Both the position numbers and the translations under genes were made by a program. 64,000 nucleotides of DNA from Perkinsus olseni (lineage: Eukaryota; Perkinsozoa; Perkinsida; Perkinsidae): NCBI GenBank assembly GCA_013115135.1, contig JABANP010000090.1, positions 1 through 64,000 on the forward strand, in the 5' to 3' direction. Shown piece by piece: positions 14,001-26,460 of the stretch. The notes under the pieces are model-generated. The model had not been told where the DNA came from. It did no database searches and saw only the letters and a list, made by a program, of their open reading frames with translations. Position 1 is the stretch's first letter; every line of letters starts with the position of its first letter.

Positions 14001-17000
14001 GGTTATCGATGTCTCGAAGGCGCGCCGTCTTGCGTTACACCACTCAACATTGGCGACGGGGTATTATTAGTTCTCGGAAGCATTCACTCACAACTAAGTC
14101 TAAGTAGGTTATCGATGTTTCGAAGGCATGCCGTCTCGCGTTCCAGTACTCAATCTTGGCGACGGGGTATTATTAGTTCTCGGGAGTAATCACTCACAGC
14201 TAAGTAGGTTATCGATGTCTCGAGGACATGCCGTCTTGCGTTCCACCACTCAACCTTGGCGACGGGGTATTATTAGTTCTCGGGAGTAATCACTCACAAC
14301 TAAGTAGGTTATCGATGTTTCGAAGGCATGCCGTCTCGCGTTCCAGTACTCAATCTTGGCGACGGGGTATTATTAGTTCTCGGGAGTAATCACTCACAGC
14401 TAAGTAGGTTATCGATGTCTCGAGGACATGCCGTCTTGCGTTCCACCACTCAACCTTGGCGACGGGGTATTATCAGTTCTCGCAAGCACTCACTTGCAAC
14501 TAAGTAGGTTATCGATGTCTCGAAGACATGCCGTCTTGCGTTACACCACTCAACATTGGCGACGGGGTATTATTAGTTCTCGGAAGCATTCACTCACAAC
14601 TAAGTAGGTTATGGATGTCTCGAAGACATGCCGTCTTGCGTTACACCGCTCAACATTGGCGACGGGGTATTATTAGTTCTCGGAAGCATTCACTCACAAC
14701 TCAGTAGGTTATCGATGTCTCGAAGACATGCCGTCTTGCGTTCCACCACTCAACCTTGGCGACGGGGTATTATTGGTTCCCGGAAACATTCACTCACAAC
14801 TAAGTAGGTTATCGATGTCTCGAAGGCATGCCGTCTCGCGTTCCACCACTCAATCTTGGCGACGGGGTATTATTAGTTCTCGGAAGCATTCACTCACAAC
14901 TAAGTAGGTTATCGATGTCTCGAAGACATGCCGTCTTGCGTTCCACCACTCAACCTTGGCGACGGGGTATTATTAGTTCTCGGAAGCATTCACTCACAAC
15001 TCAGTAGGTTATCGATGTCTCGAAGACATGCCGTCTTGCGTTCCACCACTCAACATTGGCGACGGGGTATTATTAGTTCTCGGAAGCATTCACTCACAAC
15101 TAAGTAGGTTATCGATGTCTCGAAGACATGCCGTCTTGCGTTCCACCACTCAACCTTGGCGACGGGGTATTATTAGTTCTCGGAAGCACTCACTTGCAAC
15201 TAAGTAGGTTATCGATGTTTCGAAGGCATGGTTATCGATGTTTCGAAGGCATGCCGTCTCGCGTTCCAGTACTCAATCTTGGCGACGGGGTATTATTAGT
15301 TCTCGGAAGCATTCACTCACAACTAAGTAGGTTATCGATGTTTCGAAGGCATGCCGTCTTGCGTTCCACCACTCAATCTTGGCGACGGGGTATTATTAGT
15401 TCTCGGGAGTAATCACTCACAACTAAGTAGGTTATCGATGTCTCGAGGACATGCCGTCTTGCGTTCCACCACTCAACCTTGGCGACGGGGTATTATTAGT
15501 TCTCGGGAGTAATCACTCACAACTAAGTAGGTTATCGATGTTTCGAAGGCATGCCGTCTCGCGTTCCAGTACTCAATCTTGGCGACGGGGTATTATTAGT
15601 TCTCGGGAGTAATCACTCACAGCTAAGTAGGTTATCGATGTCTCGAGGACATGCCGTCTTGCGTTCCACCACTCAACCTTGGCGACGGGGTATTATCAGT
15701 TCTCGCAAGCACTCACTTGCAACTAAGTAGGTTATCGATGTCTCGAAGACATGCCGTCTTGCGTTACACCACTCAACATTGGCGACGGGGTATTATTAGT
15801 TCTCGGAAGCATTCACTCACAACTAAGTAGGTTATGGATGTCTCGAAGACATGCCGTCTTGCGTTACACCGCTCAACATTGGCGACGGGGTATTATTAGT
15901 TCTCGGAAGCATTCACTCACAACTCAGTAGGTTATCGATGTCTCGAAGACATGCCGTCTTGCGTTCCACCACTCAACCTTGGCGACGGGGTATTATTGGT
16001 TCTCGGAAACATTCACTCACAACTAAGTAGGTTATCGATGTCTCGAAGGCATGCCGTCTCGCGTTCCAGTACTCAATCTTGGCGACGGGGTATTATTAGT
16101 TCTCGGAAGCATTCACTCACAACTAAGTAGGTTATCGATGTCTCGAAGGCATGCCGTCTCGCGTTCCAGTACTCAATCTTGGCGACGGGGTATTATTAGT
16201 TCTCGGAAGCATTCACTCACAACTCAGTAGGTTATCGATGTCTCGAAGACATGCCGTCTTGCGTTCCACCACTCAACCTTGGCGACGGGGTATTATCAGT
16301 TCTCGCAAGCACTCACTTGCAACTAAGTAGGTTATCGATGTCTCGAAGGCGCGCCGTCTTGCGTTACACCACTCAACATTGGCGACGGGGTATTATTAGT
16401 TCTCGGAAGCATTCACTCACAACTAAGTAGGTTATGGATGTCTCGAAGACATGCCGTCTTGCGTTCCAGTACTCAACCTTGGCGACAGGATACGATTGGT
16501 TCTCGCAAGCACTCACTTGCAACTAAGTAGGTTATCGATGTTTCGAAGGCATGCCGTCTTGCGTTCCACCACTCAACATTGGCGACGGGGTATTATTAGT
16601 TCTCGGAAGCATTCACTCACAACTAAGTAGGTTATCGATGTCTCGAAGACATGCCGTCTTGCGTTCCACCACTCAACCTTGGCGACGGGGTATTATTGGT
16701 TCTCGCAAGCACTCACTTGCAACTAAGTAGGTTATCGATGTCTCGAAGGCATGCCGTCTTGCGTTCCACCACTCAACATTGGCGACGGGGTATTATTAGT
16801 TCTCGGAAGCATTCACTCACAACTAAGCTAAGTAGGTTATCGATGTCTCGAAGGCATGCCGTCTCGCGTTCCAGTACTCAATCTTGGCGACGGGGTATTA
16901 TTAGTTCTCGGGAGTAATCACTCACAGCTAAGTAGGTTATCGATGTCTCGAGGACATGCCGTCTTGCGTTCCACCACTCAACCTTGGCGACGGGGTATTA

Positions 17001-17747
17001 TTAGTTCTCGGAAGCATTCACTCACAACTAAGTAGGTTATCGATGTTTCGAAGGCATGCCGTCTCGCGTTCCAGTACTCAATCTTGGCGACGGGGTATTA
17101 TTAGTTCTCGGGAGTAATCACTCACAGCTAAGTAGGTTATCGATGTCTCGAGGACATGCCGTCTTGCGTTCCACCACTCAACCTTGGCGACGGGGTATTA
17201 TTGGTTCTCGCAAGCACTCACTTGCAACTAAGTAGGTTATCGATGTCTCGAAGACATGCCGTCTTGCGTTACACCACTCAACATTGGCGACGGGGTATTA
17301 TTAGTTCTCGGAAGCATTCACTCACAACTAAGTAGGTTATCGATGTCTCGAAGACATGCCGTCTTGCGTTCCACCACTCAACCTTGGCGACGGGGTATTA
17401 TTAGTTCTCGGAAGCATTCACTCACAACTAAGTAGGTTATCGATGTCTCGAAGACATGCCGTCTTGCGTTCCACCACTCAACATTGGCGACGGGGTATTA
17501 TTAGTTCTCGGAAGCATTCACTCACAACTAAGTAGGTTATCGATGTCTCGAAGACATGCCGTCTTGCGTTCCACCACTCAACATTGGCGACGGGGTATTA
17601 TTAGTTCTCGGAAGCATTCACTCACAACTCAGTAGGTTATCGATGTCTCGAAGACATGCCGTCTTGCGTTCCACCACTCAACCTTGGCGACGGGGTATTA
17701 TTGGTTCCCGGAAACATTCACTCACAACTAAGTAGGTTATCGATGTT
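11044..17747. repeat. 100-bp satellite array
   Basis: About 67 head-to-tail units of exactly 100 bp, for example GGTTATCGATGTCTCGAAGA starting at 11,101 and 11,201. The first half (to about 13.2 kb) is very homogeneous and the second half is diverse. Variant segments carry GGGAGTAATCACTCAC or GCAAGCACTCACTTGC. A block near 14.3-14.7 kb recurs near 15.5-15.9 kb, suggesting a 1.2-kb segmental duplication. Small 6-bp insertions at the unit boundary occur near 14,100 and 16,827, and a partial duplication near 15,230. The repeats are contiguous without spacers, so this is not a CRISPR array. The right end runs directly into transposase coding sequence. Confidence 0.95.
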
Positions 17748-18320
17748 TCGAAGGCTGAGTACTGAGGAAGCGGGGGGTACTCGAAGGCATAGAGAATCCG
17801 CGGAAGTGTATAAACAACAGGCTGTATCAAACCCGCAACCGACTTCATGCTGCCGATTCCAGGCCTCCTCCTGGTGCGTCACGGGCAGACATTGCTCGCT
17901 ACTGTACCGAAAAAGTCATCTATACCTGATGATCCCAACGAGGCCTTCTGCATCCATTACTCCTATGATCCCAAGTGGGGGCTAGAGATCCATCTCTCAA
18001 CGCCGTATCTATTGGAGACTTATGCAACGGCCCCGATAGTCAGTTGTGATCATACTCACCACGTTTCGTGGAAGGGTCAGCCAACGGTCTTGTATGGTGC
18101 TCTGGTAGACGGTCATTTCCGGTTGATATCGATTGGTATTACCGAAACTGAGACAGGGGAGAGTATTGCTCGGATGATACAGTCAGTTAAAAAATCAATG
18201 CGAGAGGCTATCAGAGGTCAGAGGCGCCGCGATTGTGCACGATCCGAAGATACTAGTAGCGGATAGTGCCGATGCGATTAGCAATGGATTTGCACAGGTA
18301 GTAATTACTGACTCCTCCCT

Positions 18321-20235
18321 CAGGCAGCAGCAGTAGTCGTAGTATCAGTAGCACCAGTAGTCATAGTATTAGTAGCATCAGTAGTCATAGTATTAGTAGC
18401 ATCAGTAGTCATAGTATTAGTAGCATCAGTAGTCATAGTAGCATCGGTAGTCATAGTATTAGTAGCATCAGTAGTCATAGTATTAGTAGCATCAGTAGTC
18501 ATGGTAGTAGCATCAGTAGTCATAGTATTAGTAGCATCAGTAGTCATGGTAGTAGCATCAGTAGTCATGGTAGTAGCATCAGTAGTCATGGTAGTAGCAT
18601 CAATTGTCATAGTATTAGTGGCAGCAGTAGTCATCGTTGTAGCATCAGTGGTCATAGTACTAGTAGCATCACTAGTCATGGTAGTAGCATCAGTAGCCAT
18701 CGTTGTAGCATCAGTAGTCATAGTATTAGTAGCATCAGTAGTCATAGTATTAGTAGCATCAATAGTCATGGTAGCAGCATCAGTAGTCATGGTAGTAGCA
18801 TCAGTAGTCATAGTATTAGTAGCATCAGTAGTCATGGTAGTAGCATCAGTAGTCATAGTAGTAGCATCAGTAGTCATGGTAGTAGCATCAATTGTCATAG
18901 TATTAGTGGCAGCAGTAGTCATCGTTGTAGCATCAGTGGTCATAGTATAAGTAGCATCACTAGTCATGGTAGTAGCATCAGTAGCCATCGTTGTAGCATC
19001 AGTAGTCATAGTATTAGTAGCATCAGTGGTCATAGTATTAGTAGCATCAGTAGTCATAGTATTAGTAGCATCAGTAGTCATAGTATTAGTAGCATCAGTA
19101 GTCATAGTATTAGTAGCGTCAGTAGTCATAGTATTAGTAGCATCAGTAGTCATAGTATTAGTAGCATCAGTAGTCATAGTAGCATCGGTAGTCATAGTAT
19201 CAGTAGCATCAGTAGTCATAGTATAAGTAGCATCAGTAGTCGTAGTATCAGTAGCATCAGTAGTCATAGTATTAGTAGCATCAGTAGTCATAGTATTAGT
19301 AGCATCAGTAGTCATGGTAGTAGCATCAGTAGTCATAGTATTAGTAGCATCAGTAGTCATGGTAGTAGCATCAGTAGTCATGGTAGTAGCATCAGTAGTC
19401 ATGGTAGTAGCATCAATTGTCATAGTATTAGTGGCAGCAGTAGTCATCGTTGTAGCATCAGTAGTCATAGCATTAGTAGCATCAGTAGTCATGGTAGTAG
19501 CATCAGTAGTCATCGTTGTAGCATCAGTAGTCATAGTATCAGTAGCATCAATAGTCATAGTATTAGGGGCAGCAGTAGTCATAGTATTAGGGGCAGCAGT
19601 AGTCATAGTATTAGTAGCATCAGTAGTCATAGTATTAGTAGCATCAGTAGTCATGGTAGTAGCATCGGTAGTCATAGTATTAGTAGCATCAGTAGTCATA
19701 GTATTAGTAGCGTCAGTAGTCATAGTATCAGTAGCATCAGTAGTCATGGTAGTAGCATCAGTAGTCATCGTTGTAGCATCAGTAGTCATAGTATTAGTAG
19801 CATCAGTAGTCATAGTATTAGTAGCATCAGTAGTCATAGTATTAGTAGCATCAGTAGTCGTAGTATCAGTAGCATCAGTAGTCATAGTATCAGTAGCATC
19901 AGTAGTCATAGTATTAGTAGCATCAGTAGTCATAGTATTAGTAGCATCAGTAGTCATGGTAGTAGCATCAGTAGTCATAGTATTAGTAGCATCAGTAGTC
20001 ATAGTATTAGTAGCATCAGTAGTCATGGTAGTAGCATCAGTAGTCATAGTATTAGTAGCATCAGTAGTCATAGTATTAGTGGCATCAGTAGTCATCGTTG
20101 TAGCATCAGCAGTCATAGTATTAGTAGCATCAGCAGTCACGGTATTAGTAGCATCAGTGGTCATAGTCTTAGTAGCATCACTAGTCATGGTAGTATCATC
20201 AGTAGTCATGGTAGTATCATCAGAAGTCATGGTAG
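18321..20235. repeat. 24-bp minisatellite in intron 1 of MULE copy B
   Basis: Roughly 80 units of AGTAGCATCAGTAGTCATAG with TATT or GTAGT alternation fill nearly all of the 1,966-base intron 18298-20263. All unit lengths are multiples of three, producing long Val/Ala- or Thr/Met-rich open frames on both strands; these are artefacts. The core shares AGTATTAGYAGYATCAGT with the intron 1 array of copy A in the same sense orientation. Confidence 0.92.
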
Positions 20236-20933
20236 TCACTATGAGGAACATGGAGTTTTACAGGTACTCGGAGACTTCACGCACACGGGACTCGATGGTA
20301 GCTTCCGCTGGCCCGATGTCGCTGCCAATGCTCCGACAAAAATACGCCTATTTTGCTGGGTTCACATGGATCGGAAGGTCAAGGAGAACCTGCCGCAGTA
20401 TATCTCAAAGGAGACGGAGAACTCTAAGGAAGCCGTAGAGGGACGCCGTGCCGAATTCCGAGACGACATTAGAGCCCTACAGAGAGCACCGACCGACGAC
20501 GTGTTCGCTCAAGGGGCCAGAATGTTCTTCCATAAGTGGCACCAGCTCTATCCTACCTTGGCCGAGTACTTCCGCAAGCAATGGTTATGCGGGAAAGCTT
20601 ATTGGTACCAAGGATGTGCAGGATTATCGCCGAGTATACCTCGTCATAGCTGTGCAATAGAAGGAAAAAATAGTGGGATCAAGAGAGGTGTGTCAGAGGG
20701 AGGGAGGGTCACTCTTAACGAATATGACACCTGAAAGGAATATCAATCATCCTACTAAGTTTTTCAATGGTGAGCGACGACCATCTTTTCAAAAAAACAT
20801 TAAGAGTTCACGTTTATAGATGAAATCATTCATTCTCAGCAACAGCGCAAGTATTATACAGTACTTGCGCACTACACTGGGAACATGAAACTAGATGCAT
20901 GAAATATGATGCTATGAAGCATACCATCATCAT

Positions 20934-21080
20934 CGTATCATCATGATATCCCAGATATCATGCAGTATGATCATTAAATTAAAGATCATACTGTATGATA
21001 TCTGGGATACGATAATCATACCACTAGGATGAAGATATGGTTAATGACATTAATCATATCTTCGTCCTAGTGGTATGATT
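20934..21080. repeat. Two adjacent long hairpins in intron 2 of MULE copy B
   Basis: The first hairpin pairs about 20,934-20,972 with 20,984-21,013 (arms share CCCAGATATCATRCAGTATG; the left arm has an extra ~10 bases). The second pairs 21,014-21,046 with 21,048-21,080, with 33-base arms, two mismatches and a one-base loop. They touch end to end. They resemble foldback or MITE remnants. No coding function is suggested. Confidence 0.8.
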
Positions 21081-21997
21081 AATAGTGACATTATGTTTCC
21101 TATATTTTCCCGCACGCACTACGCGAACTCGCGAATCCTATCAAATGAGCTTCACGTGCATACTGTTAATTCCTCGTAGGTGGTATCGCCAACATGGCAA
21201 GCCTCCCGGGGTTATTACGTGAGATGGAAGAATATTGCCAAGACGAAGCGGCGGCATACACTGGCGGATCTCCATCTATCAATTCACAGAGTGCAACGGA
21301 GGCCGCGAAGTGGGCCGATCGGGTTCTGCGTGCGGCACCTGGGCAGAAGGAGACTATTTACACCGACGACTCCGAGGAAAACTACCTGGTTGCCAGTGCG
21401 AGCCTTGCAGAAGTGGTGCCCACTCAAGAAAAGCTTGACGAAATCGTTGCACAGTACTACAATCGGCTCCATGGGCTACCGTGTCGTGATTGGAGCGACT
21501 TCACCGAGTACAAGGCAGTAGTACAAAACATCTTCTGGGTGAAGCGGCATGATGGCTTCTCTTGTACCTGCTATCAAGGAAGATCACCACCGTGTATTCA
21601 CGCTATCGGACTCCAATACCTCGAGGGATCACCAGTCGGGGGCTTCGAAATGAATGAGCTCCTCACATATGGCCCGAAGCCAAGAGGCCGCCCGAGGTAA
21701 GCCTGACGGCCTTCATCCGGGTAGCAGCTCCTGTTCATCTCAGACACTCATCTAAAAAAAGCATTGCAAATAGATGAAGAATATGTGGCTAGGCTGAAAG
21801 AAATGGAGAATCAACGAACTATGCATACTCGCTGTAAGCTGTATCCTCAGGGGGCCAGAAAGATCCAAGACTCGACTAGAACACGTAAGAACGGAAGTTA
21901 CGAAGACGCGAACGATCGTATCCCGCCGAAAATCCCACATCTAGTGTTATCGCCCATAAAATCACCTTTCAGGTGTCCAAGACTCGAACCAAAATGA

Positions 21998-24168
21998 AGC
22001 GCGATCAAGCAGCTCCTCGAGGGTGCGATACTGGCTGATCCTCTCTGGCTGATCCTCTCTGACTGGTCCTCTCTAGTCAGTGCTCTATCTGACGATTGAT
22101 CTGTTACAAGCCGGCTAACAAGGATAGAAGCGGGCTCACATTTCCAGGTCCAACCTGCCGAGTCCTATGGAGCGACTATTGCGAGGAGTCGATCACCAAG
22201 ATATGCAAGGTTCGGCTCTTCGCAGATGAACCTGGATGAAGCGACACTAGAGGTAGGTGGTAATCCCACATTACTGACACATCAGCTCACTCCCCACTGG
22301 CTAGTCCCCAGGCCCCATGGAGCGAGCCATGCATGACCAGTGCCAGAGACTTGGAAGCGCATGGAATGCCACGTGACACAGCAAGCGATAATGCTGAGCC
22401 GAGCAGCTCGAGAAGTCACATCGTAAGTGTTTGACAGTTCATTTCAGTACTGATTCAGTACTACTGAACACGTGCTTTAATCTAGGCGATTCGTGGTGAT
22501 AAATACTCGCTAGGAAGTTCGGGAATTATCACGAAGGATCATACACATTCTATTCACGAAATGAATATAATATATTCAATATATGATAGATATCCAATGA
22601 AACCGACGGATATAGCAGTCGAATATACAATTCCTCAATCTAGAATTTTGTTGGAATACAATACCCATCATGGACAGTCCATGGCTATGCGATATCCGCT
22701 GTTGCGCGACAAACTGAGCGTCTACATTCTCGCGCCAAGAAAGATGTGACACTAACTGCAGTACTGTACTCCCGGTGGAAAAAGGAGACCACAAGAAACT
22801 GCCTCAGCAAGAAAATAGTATTCCACCAACCATTTAGTGTACGGGTCACTCAAATTCCATACCGCGTAAGGATCTACTAGGAACTATATAAATCTTAACA
22901 AGTATAAATGAGAAACTTTAACCGAAACACGAATTTTAGAGAAAGAGAAGGATGAGAGTCTCATCATGAGACGTCAACCGGTTTTAGATACTACCCCCTG
23001 CACGAGTACTCACTTCTCCCGCCGTGGAAAGTGCCTCGGAAGGTAACTGGGCCGCACATTCTGTTTCTTGCCGACCGTCTCCAACTTCGATATGCGCAGG
23101 AGGCTGCGACGGAGCCAACGAGGAGAGCATGGATGAAGAAAAGGAAGCTGAAGAGGAGCCGGTAAGCCTCGAGCCGAGTGTCTCAATCGATTAAGCGAGA
23201 GTTAGCTAGGAATAATTGCCAAGGATTTAAGATGATGCCAAACATTGTGTCGAATTTCAGGTGCACTCCTCCCCTCCACTTCGCGAGAGGCTGAGAAAGA
23301 AGCAGCGTCCGAATTTTAGCCTCCTCGAACGAGGAAAATGGATCATGCAAGACCGAAGCTGCGCATGAAGTCAGAGATGCAGTAATCATGCACGAGTCAG
23401 TCCTATCAAAACACCGTACCGTCGACCATGGAAGTATGCTCAAAATAGTAATTAACACTTATCATACTCAATGTATACCTTGTGTTAATGCGAGTATGTG
23501 GGAGGAGACATTGCACGCGTGCTGGCTCTGAGAGTGCATGCGTGCAAATGCATCACTTCAGCATATCATATGAAATCATCATGTGGAATCATGAGGTGAA
23601 ATTTCGGAATATGATATTGAATCCTAGACAAATTGCCGAAGACCTGACGCCACTATAGGCTAACCAGCGAAGTGGGACTCACACGGTGGAAGGCCATCAC
23701 ACGGAATAGAACTCAATAGTACACTGCAAACACGAACCCGAAACCGAAACTGTTGGGGCGGGTAACCGCCGAGAGTTCAGCATCTTACTCGCCACTGAGG
23801 CACCGCAAAGAAGCAATTCAACATTCACAGGGATAAAGCAGGGTGTGGGATTCGAACCGGTCAGAATGGACCTATTCGCCTGGGAAGAAAACGAAGTATA
23901 CGAACACTGCTATGTTCTAACTGGGGTCTTTCGATCACAATCCCCCACTAGATCGCTCAGTATATGATAGCTATACGGAAATGTCTTCCTTCGACTGATC
24001 ACTTCGTTTCCCTTGGCGAGTTTCTTTAGAATGGACTTCCCAGCCATGCACTCCATGGACGAAGATCACAACCACTGAGATTACGAGATGAAATACCGAA
24101 CTGTCAACCCCGTTGAACTGGGAACATGACCTTTTACGACCCATCGCGAGGTTTAGGATACTCAACAG
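21998..24168. other. No supported gene; 3' flank of MULE copy B
   Basis: AT-rich, mostly unique sequence with no homologous coding segment. A B-box-like GATTCGAACCGG (minus strand, near 23,851) is present without a complete tRNA fold. The C-terminal coding-like pieces seen downstream of copy A were not recognised here. Confidence 0.5.
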
Positions 24169-24270
24169 CTTTTCGGGCACCGCAAGAACTTTTGGGGCGG
24201 TGAAAGAACTTTTCGGGCACTAATAGAACTTTTTGGGTATCGAAAGTATTTTTGGGGCGCGCGAAAGTGC
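24169..24270. repeat. ~20-bp tandem array beyond the 3' side of MULE copy B
   Basis: Units of the form GAACTTTTCGGGCACYGAAA repeat four to five times. This is the reverse complement of the array at 1-92, so the two arrays bracket the whole MULE/satellite block as an inverted pair. Confidence 0.7.
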
Positions 24271-24273
24271 CGG

Positions 24274-24590
24274 ATGGAAAGTGTGCGGATGGACGCCTTC
24301 AGAGGCTACGATGTCTCCCCACAGATCGGGGCCGCGATCATGGAGAACATCGTCCATCCACCGGAGCTCACCCGTAAGCAGACCCGTCACCATCAGTGTT
24401 TTCATTTCAGTCTGCTTCAGCGGTGGTGCCCTCTGCTATCGGTGGAATGCTGGTCCCAGTCTTCGAAGCGACCCGCGCCACTTGCGGTGACTGCTGCCGT
24501 CGGTCTGTACCTCAGAGGAGCTCATCCTCAAGCTTCCTCGACGTTGAAGGTGTGGAAGATCCGGCATGGCCTCAGCGGTGATGGTATTCC
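24274..24590 (+). CDS. Possible small two-exon gene, function unknown
   Basis: An ATG at 24,274 opens MESVRMDAFRGYDVSPQIGA and runs to a GTAAGC donor near 24,373. An acceptor TTTCATTTCAG near 24,409 could join it to a second segment. The two frames that can follow (one with SASAVVPSAIGGMLVPV) are not both in phase with exon 1, so the model is weak. No family was recognised. It begins inside the edge of the terminal tandem array of MULE copy B and could be transposon-associated or chance. Confidence 0.25.
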
Positions 24591-24599
24591 ATTCAGATA

Positions 24600-25199
24600 G
24601 AAGTCCCTTGAGGAGAGTTCTGATGGATACGTACACGGCCTACGCCGATGCCTTGATCGGCATGTCTTCGGCTTTGCACGAGATTATGGCCTAATTGCCT
24701 CCTGTTTACATCACCAATAGTCCCTATCAGATTCCTTAATGTGATTTCATTTTAGTCCGTTTTTGTTGTATTTTAAGTAGCTGTCTGGGGGTGATATCAT
24801 CATCATCGTTAAGACGTGCTAAATGACTCGGGCGCTGAGCTACCGCAACATGCAGAAGTTGTGAACGGCATCATATCTTATGTAATCGGGAAGACTGTGC
24901 CTGGAGGGCTCGGTCGACTACAAACTTGACCCGCGATGGCGAGTACAGCTTCCGGGATATTCCACTAGACTAGAGCTCTTACCTGAAGTACGCTGAATCA
25001 ACAGTCACTGCCAGGATCAAACTCCGATCTCCGCTTGCTGCGTTGCCGCGTGATACGCCTTGACGATCTCCAATGGCGGCCATTCACCAACGCTCTCAGC
25101 TGCTCTTCGCAATCCAGGCCGGGAGTCTCGGCTCGAGGCCGCAGGCCGGTGTGTTCCTCACTCGAGGAGTGCATCGCCGATCTCGTCCAAGTTTTGTGG
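24600..25199. other. No supported gene
   Basis: This stretch lies between the terminal array of the MULE block and the 3' end of the LTR retrotransposon. A short open segment near 25,035-25,223 is not supported by any splice or family signal. Confidence 0.45.
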
Positions 25200-25479
25200 A
25201 AGATAGTGAGTAATCATAACTGATTCTACCTCAGTGCAGCATCTCATTCGGAGGGCTGATTAGTTTCAAGGAGAAACACAGAAGGAGAATGCTCCACCGT
25301 CTCCTTCCGTTCAACACAACATGCACATCCCTCCCCCAGATGCAATTGAAAGCGAATAACAACGACATCAAAGGGTTGGGAGGGAGTGGACAGAATTGGT
25401 AGTGCAGAAGCAGTAGACTGTTGTAATGTGGTGGTAATGAAGTCTATAGGAGGAGTGATAATCATATGACTAATGCTGC

Positions 25480-26460
25480 TTCTTCAAATGGCTACTATGA
25501 TGGACAACACCGTCGTCACCGAGTTACCAGTAATGTTGGTAACTATCAATGGTTTACTGAATGGGAGCTGATGCTTAGTAGCCTTAGGGTTGAAAACATA
25601 GACAGAGTCGCCGACCGAAATATCATCATCTCTAACACTAATACGTGTGCAACTTTGCTCAGCAAAGTTTGCTGGCGACTCTTCTCTCTATGAGTACGCC
25701 ATATCTCATCGATATCAGCGCATGATATACGTAATGGAATAGGCTTGTAAGTAATGGGATGTTGTGCTGGATGACGGAAAATCAAATCACGAGGGCTCAA
25801 CCCTCGAGCGCTGACTTGGGGAAAAGAATTAATCTCCGACGTCACAGCAGTAATAGTGGTCGACCAATAGTGGTCAAATGTTATAATGCTGTACTTAGAT
25901 GAGCAAGATAGCGACGGATCTTCTTGTTGAACTCTTTAATAGTACGTTCAATGATACCCACGCTCTGTGATCCACTAGACCATTCCCAAACCGGTGCATA
26001 AGGTAGATGCGACAATGTAGTTTGAGCTTTAACGAAGTAGGAAGCTCGATCACTCTTGACCAAAGAAGGGAATATACCATAAGTCTGGTGTGTTTCCTGC
26101 AGAATCTTGATCACACCAACAGAAGTGGGAGTATGCTCGAATGGTAGAGCTAGAGTATATCCAAAGAGAGTATCGATAAGAAGTAGAGCATGTTACTTAT
26201 TATATCTCGGACCCAAGTCGTCAAGTTGAACCTTCATGAATGGCCATTCTGGTAACGGTCTTGGTAGGGGCTTGATCATGAACCAATGATCGCCACGCTT
26301 CACTTGAGTACGAGCACATATCTCACATTCATCAATGATAGCTTTACTATCCTTCTTCAAAGAAGGCCAAGTTGCTATCTGATCAACTCGGAACTTAGTA
26401 GGGTCTTGCCCTTCATGATGATATTGATGGGCTAGTTGCAGCAGTTGATGTTGAACCGAC
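25480..26460 (-). pseudogene. Retrotransposon integrase
   Basis: The first part carries an HHCC zinc-binding module (histidines before HHEGQDP, then DECEICARTQ). The DDE catalytic residues follow in order: QLDDLGP, then LVKSDRA, then GIIERTIKEF. A TAA interrupts between the first D region and LLLIDTLFGY, near 26,190. The C-terminal part ends with a small-barrel-like segment (SVGDSVYVFNPKA) reachable only after a frame change near 25,610. The protein would insert the element's cDNA into the host chromosome. It belongs to the outer LTR element and lies directly upstream of its 3' polypurine tract. Confidence 0.75.

Larger units (their letters stand above)
17757..21997 (+). pseudogene. MULE-type transposase, copy B (5'-truncated, decayed)
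   Basis: This is the second Mutator-like transposase, on the plus strand and clearly homologous to copy A. Modelled exons are 17757-18297, 20264-20687, 21180-21696 and 21744 to about 21997. Introns start GTAGTA, GTGTGT and GTAAGC and end TTTTACAG, CTCGTAG and CTCAG. The 5' part, including the N-terminal zinc-binding segment, is missing; the 100-bp satellite joins inside the codons aligned with RALRKRG of copy A. An extra A at 17910-17914 and a second frame change near 18,200 break exon 1. The DDE core (SCDHTHH, LVADSAD), FCWVHMDRKV and the SWIM finger (CTCYQGRSPPCIH) remain readable. The downstream frame ALQIDEEYVARL can be read only by skipping one base of an A7 run. Confidence 0.85.

Noticed and set aside
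10866..16917. Short frames of 60-110 residues in the satellites (for example RLSMSRRHAVLRSTTQ)
   Set aside because: They recur only because the unit recurs and stop at random unit variants; no start context or splice logic.
11044..17747. CRISPR array
   Set aside because: Repeats are 100 bp, directly adjacent and without spacers, in a eukaryotic context with no cas genes.
18320..20438. 643-residue Thr/Met-rich and 374-residue Val/Ala-rich open frames
   Set aside because: Same artefact in the second intronic minisatellite. Frames exist on both strands and do not join the transposase exons in phase.
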